Origin: Citrobacter koseri ATCC BAA-895
GTDB taxonomy: Bacteria > Pseudomonadota > Gammaproteobacteria > Enterobacterales > Enterobacteriaceae
Reading direction: 5' to 3'
NCBI RefSeq assembly: GCF_000018045.1
Contig: NC_009792.1
Coordinates: forward strand, 1,426,001-1,490,000
Length of the DNA stretch: 64,000 nt
The stretch's first letter is position 1. Each line of letters begins with the position of its first letter. Positions 1 through 6,657 of the stretch are shown here, piece by piece. A program made the translations under genes and the position numbers. Below the pieces are notes generated by a model. The model saw only the letters and a list, made by a program, of their open reading frames with translations, had not been told where the DNA came from and ran no database searches.

Positions 1-3
1 GGT

Positions 4-9
4 TATAAT
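4..9 (+). promoter_or_regulatory. Possible -10 box for hicAB
   Basis: TATAAT sits 24 bases before the hicA start codon, a plausible -10 hexamer. The -35 box would lie outside the window, so this rests on the hexamer alone. Confidence 0.3.
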
Positions 10-27
10 ACATGGCAGGGAGGCGCG

Positions 28-204
28 GTGAAGCAGAGCGAGTTCAGACGCTGGCTTGAATCTCAGGGAGTCGATGTAACAAATGGAACGAATCATTTGA
101 AGTTGAGATATCATGACAAACGAAGCGTCATGCCCAGACATCCTGGTGATGAAATTAAAGACACCCTGCGTAAAGCAATACTAAAGCAGCTTGGTTTGAA
201 TTAA
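28..204 (+). CDS. hicA: HicA toxin, type II toxin-antitoxin mRNA interferase
   Basis: 58-residue protein beginning at GTG, preceded by a strong AGGGAGG ribosome site. It matches the HicA family (YcfA-like, dsRBD-type fold), which cleaves mRNA and is neutralised by HicB. The conserved GTNHLKLRYH segment carries the active-site histidine (His23), and the RHPGDEI stretch and C-terminal KQLGLN are also typical. Length equals the usual HicA length. hicB follows after 25 bases on the same strand, the normal toxin-first order for this family. It is intact, with no sign of decay. The identification is from recognised family sequence. Confidence 0.93.
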   Translation: MKQSEFRRWLESQGVDVTNGTNHLKLRYHDKRSVMPRHPGDEIKDTLRKAILKQLGLN

Positions 205-229
205 TCATCAGATATATAAGGTTGATCAC

Positions 230-667
230 ATGAGAGCGTTACCAGAAACTATGCGTTATCCCGTCAATCTCATTCCCGCAGAAGAAGGGGGTTATGTTGT
301 GTCGTTCCCGGACATTCCAGAGGCGTTAACACAAGGTGACACCCGCCATGAGTCTCTCGAAGCCGCGCAGGGCGCATTAGTCACCGCCTTTGAATTTTAT
401 TTTGAAGATAACCAGCCAATTCCTTTACCTTCAATGGTTGATGAAGCTGATGATTATGTGGAGATTCCTCTAAGCATTGCGTCTAAAGTCCTTTTGTTGA
501 ATGCGTTCCTTGAATCAAAAATCACGCAGCAGGAGCTGGCGAGGCGCATTGGCAGACCCAAGCAGGAAATTACCCGACTATTCGACTTGAAACACGCAAC
601 GAAAATTGATGCTGTACAGATTGCGGCCAAAGCATTGGGTAAAGAGTTATCGCTGACTATGCTTTAG
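230..667 (+). CDS. hicB: HicB antitoxin
   Basis: 145 residues. The N-terminal part (about residues 8-75) is the HicB partial RNase H fold (RYPVNLIP...GGYVVSFPDIPEALTQGDT). The C-terminal part (about 85-140) is a Cro/CI-type helix-turn-helix (TQQELARRIGRPKQEITRLF). HicB binds and masks HicA and represses its own operon. An AAGG ribosome site 8 bases upstream supports the ATG at 230. A second in-frame ATG at 251 would give the 138-residue form seen in E. coli. Cotranscribed with hicA. Confidence 0.93.
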   Translation: MRALPETMRYPVNLIPAEEGGYVVSFPDIPEALTQGDTRHESLEAAQGALVTAFEFYFEDNQPIPLPSMVDEADDYVEIPLSIASKVLLLNAFLESKITQQELARRIGRPKQEITRLFDLKHATKIDAVQIAAKALGKELSLTML

Positions 668-718
668 CTTTTCCGGTTGTTCCAGCAGGCATTACATATT
701 GTGTGAAATAAAAAAACG

Positions 719-2128
719 ATGAAGAAATATCAGCGACTGGCGGAACAAATTTGCGATCAAATCGCCTCCGGCGTGTGGCAGCCTGGCGATCGATTACCCT
801 CCTTGCGTGAGCAGGTGGTCAGCAGCGGCATGAGTTTTATGACCGTAGGACACGCGTATCAGTTGCTGGAAAGCCAGGGGCGCATTATTGCGCGTCCGCA
901 GTCGGGTTATTACGTGGCGGCGCGCCCGGTGCGCCAGCCTGCGATGCCGCCCGTGCAGGTAATGCGCGATGAATCCGTTGATATTAATACCTATATTTTC
1001 GAAATGTTGCAGGCCAGCCGGGATGCGTCGGTGATGCCGTTCGCCTCTGCCTTTCCAGACCCGCGTCTGTTTCCGTTGCAGCAGCTTAACCGTTCCCTGG
1101 CGCAGGTCAGTAAAACCGCCACGGCCATGAGCGTGATTGAGAACCTGCCGCCGGGGAACAGCGAGCTGCGCCATGCCATCGCCCGACGCTATGCGCAGCA
1201 GGGAATTACCGTCTCTCCTGATGAAATCGTCATTACCGCCGGGGCGCTGGAAGCCCTGAACCTCAGCCTTCAGGCGGTTACCGAACCGGGCGACTGGGTT
1301 ATTGTGGAGAATCCCTGCTTTTATGGCGCGTTACAGGCGCTGGAGCGACTCCGCCTGAAGGCGCTTTCGGTCGCCACGGATGTAAAAGAGGGGATCGATT
1401 TAGCGGCGCTGGAACAGGCATTACAGGAGTATCCGGTGAAGGCGTGCTGGCTGATGACCAATAGCCAAAACCCGCTCGGCTTCACCCTTAGCCCGGAGAA
1501 AAAAGCGCGGCTGGTCGCGTTACTGGATCAATACAACGTCGTGCTGATTGAAGATGATGTGTACAGCGAGCTCTATTTTGGCCGCGACAAACCGCTGCCT
1601 GCCAAAGCCTGGGATCGCCGCGACAAAATATTGCATTGCTCGTCATTCTCGAAATGTCTGGTTCCCGGTTTTCGTATTGGTTGGGTTGCAGCGGGAAAGT
1701 ACGCCAGACAAATTCAGCGGCTACAGCTGATGAGTACGCTATCCACCAGTTCACCAATGCAGCTTGCTCTGGTCGATTACCTTTCGACACGCCGCTATGA
1801 CGCGCATTTGCGTCGTCTGCGCCGCCAGTTGGCGGAGCGAAAACAGCAGGCCTGGCAAACGCTGCTGCGCCATTTGCCCGCTGAGGTGAAGATTCACCAC
1901 AATGACAGCGGCTATTTTCTCTGGCTGGAACTGCCCGAATCTCTTGATGCCGGGGAACTCAGTGCGCAGGCTCTGGCGCATCAGATCAGTATCGCCCCCG
2001 GTAAAATGTTTTCGACCTCTGATACCTGGTCGCATTTTTTCCGGTTTAATACCGCATGGGGGTGGGGAGAAAGAGAGGAGCAGGCGGTATCTCAACTGGG
2101 GAAACTTATTCGCGATATGCTGAAATAA
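719..2128 (+). CDS. ydcR: MocR/GntR-family transcriptional regulator YdcR
   Basis: 469 residues with an N-terminal GntR winged helix (about 1-70, including IASGVWQPGDRLPSLRE) fused to a type I aminotransferase-like domain (about 110-465). The PLP lysine lies in the segment SSFSKCLVPGFRIGW. MocR proteins are PLP-sensing regulators, and YdcR is the E. coli relative. In E. coli ydcR is followed by ydcSTUV-patD. Here the transporter genes are missing and patD follows after a 318-base gap. Weak ribosome site. The target is not known from the sequence; patD is a reasonable guess. Confidence 0.9.
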   Translation: MKKYQRLAEQICDQIASGVWQPGDRLPSLREQVVSSGMSFMTVGHAYQLLESQGRIIARPQSGYYVAARPVRQPAMPPVQVMRDESVDINTYIFEMLQASRDASVMPFASAFPDPRLFPLQQLNRSLAQVSKTATAMSVIENLPPGNSELRHAIARRYAQQGITVSPDEIVITAGALEALNLSLQAVTEPGDWVIVENPCFYGALQALERLRLKALSVATDVKEGIDLAALEQALQEYPVKACWLMTNSQNPLGFTLSPEKKARLVALLDQYNVVLIEDDVYSELYFGRDKPLPAKAWDRRDKILHCSSFSKCLVPGFRIGWVAAGKYARQIQRLQLMSTLSTSSPMQLALVDYLSTRRYDAHLRRLRRQLAERKQQAWQTLLRHLPAEVKIHHNDSGYFLWLELPESLDAGELSAQALAHQISIAPGKMFSTSDTWSHFFRFNTAWGWGEREEQAVSQLGKLIRDMLK

Positions 2129-2446
2129 AATACGCGTTGCCATCTTTTGGTTTTAGCCAAAATAGAGAAAGCGTATCGATTATCAGGGCAGAACGTTATT
2201 TATCGCTGACTCGCCATAGGAAATATCAATACCCCCGTCTTTTCCATCCTCAGCCTAACTCCTTGTCTATACTCCGAAAGATGGAACATGCGCGCCGCGT
2301 GGAGCGGCGTAATGCGTGTCAGCTCACAACCTGATTAAATTTCCTTATCCCAACAGGTGCGCGGCAGACGCGCCGACTATTTTTAGGAAAGGACATATAT
2401 TTACGGCAAGGCTGCCGCTCAATATTTTGCGACAGGAGTAAGATGT
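2129..2446. other. Intergenic region ydcR-patD replacing ydcSTUV
   Basis: This 318-base gap stands where E. coli carries ydcSTUV. No convincing ORF is present; the small plus-strand frame across it overlaps the ydcR end and has no family resemblance. It contains the promoter-like element at 2267-2273, an imperfect GC-rich inverted repeat near 2357-2377 (GTGCGCGGCAGACGCGCCG) and the patD ribosome site. Confidence 0.6.
2267..2273 (+). promoter_or_regulatory. Sigma-S-type -10 element upstream of patD
   Basis: CTATACT preceded by T matches the extended -10 preferred by sigma-S (KCTAYACT). It would give a leader of roughly 170 bases before patD. The -35 region is poor, as is common for sigma-S promoters. 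The same octamer occurs before osmC in this window. Confidence 0.4.
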
Positions 2447-3871
2447 ATGCCACATCAATTACTGATTAACGGCGAGCTGGTCAGCGGTGAAGGTGAAAAA
2501 CAGCCCGTCTACAACCCGGCGACGGGCGAGGTGATTCTGGAGATTGCAGAGGCGTCGCCCGCACAGGTAGATGCCGCCGTTCGCGCCGCAGACCGGGCAT
2601 TCGCGGAATGGGGGCAAACCACGCCAAAAGCCAGAGCGGAGCTGCTGTTAACACTGGCGGACGTGATTGAGGAAAATGCGCAGACATTCGCCGAACTGGA
2701 GTCGCAAAACTGCGGGAAGCCGCTGCATTGCGCGCTCAATGATGAGATCCCGGCGATTGTCGATGTATTTCGCTTCTTTGCCGGCGCCGCACGCTGTCTG
2801 AACGGCCTGGCGGCGGGGGAGTATCTGGAAGGGCATACCTCGATGATCCGCCGCGATCCGGTTGGGGTCGTCGCCTCGATCGCGCCGTGGAACTATCCGC
2901 TGATGATGGCGGCCTGGAAACTGGCGCCAGCGCTGGCGGCGGGTAACTGTGTGGTGATAAAACCGTCTGAAATCACGCCGCTGACGGCATTGAAGCTGGC
3001 GGAGTTTGCGAAGGATATTTTCCCGCCAGGCGTGCTTAACGTGCTGTTCGGGCGGGGCAAGACGGTTGGCGATCCGCTCACTGGGCATGAAAAAGTACGG
3101 ATGGTCTCCCTGACCGGCTCGATTGCGACGGGCGAGCACATTATTCAACATACCGCGCCCTCCATTAAGCGCACGCACATGGAATTAGGCGGTAAGGCTC
3201 CGGTGATTGTCTTTGATGATGCCGATCTGGATGCCGTTGTCGAAGGTGTGCGAACGTTCGGTTTCTACAATGCCGGGCAGGATTGTACGGCGGCCTGTCG
3301 TATCTATGCGCAAAAAGGGATCTATGACGCGTTGGTTGAGAAACTCGGCGCGGCGGTCGCCAGCCTGAAAACCGGTTCGCCAAACGACGAATCGACTGAG
3401 CTTGGGCCGCTCAGCTCGCAGGCGCACCTTGAGCGAGTGACAAAAGCGGTGGAAGAGGCGAAAGCGCTCGGACATATCAACGTGGTGACCGGCGGCCAGA
3501 AACTGGACGGCGCAGGATACTATTTTGCGCCAACGCTGCTGGCCGGCGCAAAACAGGAGGACGCCATCGTGCAGCGAGAAGTGTTCGGCCCGGTTGTCAG
3601 CATGACGGTGTTTGATGATGAAGAGCAGGTGCTGGCGTGGGCAAATGATACTCAGTACGGGCTGGCATCATCCGTCTGGACGAAAGATGTGGGTCGGGCG
3701 CATCGCCTGAGCGCGCGATTGCAGTATGGCTGCACCTGGGTTAATACGCATTTCATGCTGGTGAGCGAGATGCCGCACGGTGGGCAAAAACGCTCGGGCT
3801 ACGGCAAGGATATGTCACTTTATGGGCTGGAAGACTATACGGTTATCCGCCACATAATGGTTAAACATTAA
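2447..3871 (+). CDS. patD: Gamma-aminobutyraldehyde dehydrogenase
   Basis: 474 residues, the same length as E. coli PatD (YdcW) and near-identical in recognised segments. It oxidises 4-aminobutyraldehyde, formed from putrescine, to GABA with NAD+. Aldehyde dehydrogenase landmarks are present: the cofactor segment APWNYPL, the general-base glutamate in MELGGKAPVIVFDDAD, the nucleophile cysteine in NAGQDCTAACRIY and the EVFGPVVS motif. An AGGAG ribosome site precedes the ATG. In E. coli it ends the ydcSTUV operon, whereas here it stands alone with its own leader. Confidence 0.95.
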   Translation: MPHQLLINGELVSGEGEKQPVYNPATGEVILEIAEASPAQVDAAVRAADRAFAEWGQTTPKARAELLLTLADVIEENAQTFAELESQNCGKPLHCALNDEIPAIVDVFRFFAGAARCLNGLAAGEYLEGHTSMIRRDPVGVVASIAPWNYPLMMAAWKLAPALAAGNCVVIKPSEITPLTALKLAEFAKDIFPPGVLNVLFGRGKTVGDPLTGHEKVRMVSLTGSIATGEHIIQHTAPSIKRTHMELGGKAPVIVFDDADLDAVVEGVRTFGFYNAGQDCTAACRIYAQKGIYDALVEKLGAAVASLKTGSPNDESTELGPLSSQAHLERVTKAVEEAKALGHINVVTGGQKLDGAGYYFAPTLLAGAKQEDAIVQREVFGPVVSMTVFDDEEQVLAWANDTQYGLASSVWTKDVGRAHRLSARLQYGCTWVNTHFMLVSEMPHGGQKRSGYGKDMSLYGLEDYTVIRHIMVKH

Positions 3872-3916
3872 GGATAATTTACCGTTCCGGCGCGGCATGG
3901 GAAGATCGTAAATCGA

Positions 3917-3944
3917 TGGCAGAGAGGAGGAACGCTCTCTGCCA
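3917..3944. terminator. Stem-loop after patD
   Basis: TGGCAGAGAG pairs with CTCTCTGCCA across an 8-base loop, 45 bases past the patD stop and before the opposing yncL gene. There is no T-tract, so it may be a terminator remnant or an RNA-end-protecting hairpin. Confidence 0.45.
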
Positions 3945-3969
3945 GTATGCGCAGCAAGCACTCAGTACA

Positions 3970-4065
3970 TCAGGCAAACCAGCCGAATCTCAATGAGATA
4001 AGGCCAAAAAGTCCAATAGCAGCAAAGACATTTATCAGCACCACGGTTTTACTGGAAACATTCAT
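3970..4065 (-). CDS. yncL: Small membrane protein YncL
   Basis: 31-residue protein starting MNVSSKTVVLINVFAAIGLF and ending GWFA. It matches the E. coli small membrane protein YncL except for a few substitutions. Almost the whole chain is one hydrophobic helix ending in an aromatic, positively charged RFGWF tail. A ribosome site (AAAGGTGG) lies just upstream of the ATG. It lies convergent to patD and divergent from ortT, in the E. coli order. Its function is unknown; sigma-S or stress expression has been reported for many such proteins. Confidence 0.85.
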   Translation of the reverse strand: MNVSSKTVVLINVFAAIGLFGLISLRFGWFA

Positions 4066-4256
4066 TTTTGCCACCTTTCGTTATGACCCCTTTGTGTATA
4101 GTACGGGTTCAGGCAATCCGCAATAAGACAAAATATGAACATGGTGAATGGTGCCGCTATTTCAGCGTTTTGCTGAATAGTACGGATAAAACTTGATGTA
4201 CGTCAAAAAAAAGAGCATATTGCGCGCGTTTTTCCCCTCTGGTTCGGATGCCCGAA

Positions 4257-4430
4257 ATGTCGCTCTACCAAAAAATGTTGGTTTTTTACGCAGTGATGGC
4301 GGCGATTGCCTGCCTGATTACCTGGTTTCTTTCCCACGATAAAAAATGTATCCGCTTTCTGAGCGCCGTTCTCGTGGGCGCAACCTGGCCGATGAGTCTG
4401 CCCGTCGCATTGTTATTTTCGTTGTTTTGA
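4257..4430 (+). CDS. ortT: OrtT, orphan GhoT-family membrane toxin
   Basis: 57 residues (MSLYQKMLVFYAVMAAIACL at the start) with two hydrophobic helices (about 6-25 and 36-56) separated by a basic loop with SHDKKCIRF. It corresponds to E. coli OrtT (YdcX), a GhoT-like toxin that damages the inner membrane and is called orphan because no GhoS antitoxin gene adjoins it. None adjoins it here. An upstream in-frame ATG at 4248 is possible, but 57 residues is the family length. A REP element follows. Confidence 0.88.
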   Translation: MSLYQKMLVFYAVMAAIACLITWFLSHDKKCIRFLSAVLVGATWPMSLPVALLFSLF

Positions 4431-4443
4431 TGAGATGAAGATT

Positions 4444-4476
4444 GCCGGATGGCGGGCGAGCGCCTTATCCGGCTTA
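4444..4476. repeat. REP element after ortT
   Basis: GCCGGATGGCGGGCGAGCGC followed by CTTATCCGGCTTA is a typical enterobacterial REP palindrome. It lies between the convergent ends of ortT and srfC. Confidence 0.85.
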
Positions 4477-4494
4477 CGATGTTGCGTAGCGCCA

Positions 4495-6657
4495 TCAGGC
4501 ATTGAGCAGCGCCATCAGCCGTTTTTTGTCGGCGTCGGACACATCCTGCGGATGCTGATACCCCTTATTTTCATTTGCCCGGGTATAGAGCGCGACCAGC
4601 CAGTCATACACATAGCGACTGGCGGCATGTACCGGCTGTTCATCCAGTTGGGTGAGCCGGGCCATCGGTTGCAGGCGAGGCGCGCTGAAGATCGCCGATC
4701 CTTTCTGGAACCGGCTGGCGGGTCGGGCGTCCTCCGCCACATTTTCGTAGCCAAGCCAGGCGATAAAGTTACCGATCCCGGCATGCAGCTGCGCGCCGCA
4801 AACCTCTTCACGCTGCATAATCTGCTGTAACTGCTGAGGCACATTAAGCCGATAGCTGGCGGTAATCAGAATATCCACGACCAGCCTGAGCGTATGCGAC
4901 TCCAGACCTAAACGACGGGCGTTGCTCTCATTTCGGCTCCACTGGCGCACATGGTTAATCCACATTTTGTGGGCCAGATACCCTGTCTCTTTGTTTTCTG
5001 CCGGGCGGGGCGCGTCTGGCTCATCCGCAAACAGATCGATCGCTTCATTAAACAGGCCGCTGACCTGCTCCTCGCGCGGCTGCTGGATACGCAAAAGCGA
5101 CTCAAAATGGTGTATCGGCGGCAGAAGCCCGTCGAGCAACTCGCCATGCCGGGCGGCCTGCCCCTGAAGCTGGCGAATAACGGATTCCGTCGCCTTATTG
5201 CCGCTGTCTTTTGGGGTGATATGGCTCAACAGCAGGTCATGAAGCCGTTGTTGATGCTGCTCACACAGGGAGGCCAGCCGCGCCTGGCGCTGTAACGGCG
5301 ACGTCGCCTGTGACAGCCATTCCACCAGACGCTGCAAGCTGTGTTTATCCAGCGCCTGAAGCGTGCCCCAGTGAAGGCCGGGTTTCCCCATTAACTGCTG
5401 CACGGCTTCATCAAGATTCTGCTGCGTTGTGAAACGCGCATCCTGCGGCGTAATGGCCCAGACCACGCCCGGTAGCGCGGCGTCGCGCAGCGGTTGTGTA
5501 TCGTTCACCCAGCCCAGCAGCGTGCGGGCGGCAGCGGGCGTTTGCGATCGGGCGGAGGTGGCATTGCAAATGACCAGCACATCGGGCTGCAAATGTTGGC
5601 GATAATGTTCCAGCATCCAGCCGAGTTTTGCCCGCCAGAGTGGATGCGGGTGCGCATCCGGCGCCAGCGGAATATCCAGCAGATCGACATTATCCAGCGC
5701 CGTGTTTTCAACGCTAAGCACCAGTTCACGCGTCAGCAAAGCCAGTGAATCCAGAGAGAGGCTCACCGCATTGAGTAACTGATGGTGCTCGACAGGATGT
5801 ACAACGACGTCGCTCTGCGCGTCGTTGCCGGATAACGCGCCCTGGGTCAGAAAACTTTCTGCCGGAAGGCCGAAATGATCGACCAGCAGACTCAACGGCG
5901 CCGCTAACTCCTGCGCATGGCCGGTCTGTTGCAGCGTACGCGCCAGCGTTAGCCACTGTTGCGTTAATTCAGGCTGTTCGCCCCAGAGTAATGCCCAGGC
6001 GCTGGCGCGGGTCGTCAGATCCACCGAGGGCAGCAGGGAGGCGAACTGATGCCAGAGCGCATCGTCGATTTGCTGTTGCCCGACAGGAACGCAGGCGCGC
6101 CAGAAACGGGCAATGGCGGCGACGTCCTCTGCGGTCACGCCCTGAACCGGCTGACGCTGACGCAGCGCCTGCCACTTTTCTAACCGTGTCTCAATAATGG
6201 ATTTTTCGACCTGCCGGTTATCGGGCGAGGCGCTGGCCCAGGCGATAAACAGTTGTACCAGTTCAGCTTCACTGATGAGCCGCAGACGTAGCGGCCATTC
6301 GCTATCAACCGCCGCGCTTTCATCCTGCGTAAAACGGATCGCCATATTGGCTGGCGCATGGCCTGGGTTGATATGGGTAAAATAGTCAAAGCAGCGATCC
6401 GGCGTGGCGATGTTCAGTTTTCCCTCGCCGTTACCGCACAGCGCGCCAAGCAGATGCGCTTTTGAGGATTGTGAATGGCCATACAGACCGATGCTGCCTC
6501 TTGCCTGTTGCGCGGCATTCAGCGCCGATTCACCGGCAGCGGCGAGTGTGAGCTGCGCCAGCAGGGCGTCCGCTTCATCATCCAGGCGTACTGCGTGCTG
6601 ACGTGTATGGTTAACCCACGCAATGGCGGCCTGTGTGGTGTTTAACGTCTTGCTCAT
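4495..6657 (-). CDS. srfC: SrfC, putative virulence factor with P-loop-like N-terminus
   Basis: 720 residues and the last gene of srfABC. Near the N-terminus, GLYGHSQSSKAHLLGAL (about residues 57-73) sits where a dynamin-like GTPase has its P-loop. The glycine and Ser/Thr flanking the lysine are replaced (SSKA instead of GKS/T), so nucleotide binding may be altered or lost. The rest is helical, with many Gln-rich stretches. The start codon overlaps the srfB stop (ATGA), showing translational coupling. SrfC was described in Salmonella as an SsrB-regulated factor; its molecular activity is not established. Confidence 0.9.
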   Translation of the reverse strand: MSKTLNTTQAAIAWVNHTRQHAVRLDDEADALLAQLTLAAAGESALNAAQQARGSIGLYGHSQSSKAHLLGALCGNGEGKLNIATPDRCFDYFTHINPGHAPANMAIRFTQDESAAVDSEWPLRLRLISEAELVQLFIAWASASPDNRQVEKSIIETRLEKWQALRQRQPVQGVTAEDVAAIARFWRACVPVGQQQIDDALWHQFASLLPSVDLTTRASAWALLWGEQPELTQQWLTLARTLQQTGHAQELAAPLSLLVDHFGLPAESFLTQGALSGNDAQSDVVVHPVEHHQLLNAVSLSLDSLALLTRELVLSVENTALDNVDLLDIPLAPDAHPHPLWRAKLGWMLEHYRQHLQPDVLVICNATSARSQTPAAARTLLGWVNDTQPLRDAALPGVVWAITPQDARFTTQQNLDEAVQQLMGKPGLHWGTLQALDKHSLQRLVEWLSQATSPLQRQARLASLCEQHQQRLHDLLLSHITPKDSGNKATESVIRQLQGQAARHGELLDGLLPPIHHFESLLRIQQPREEQVSGLFNEAIDLFADEPDAPRPAENKETGYLAHKMWINHVRQWSRNESNARRLGLESHTLRLVVDILITASYRLNVPQQLQQIMQREEVCGAQLHAGIGNFIAWLGYENVAEDARPASRFQKGSAIFSAPRLQPMARLTQLDEQPVHAASRYVYDWLVALYTRANENKGYQHPQDVSDADKKRLMALLNA

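Noticed and set aside
2056..2334. 92-residue frame running from ydcR into the gap before patD
   Set aside because: Overlaps the well-supported ydcR end in another frame and has no recognisable features.
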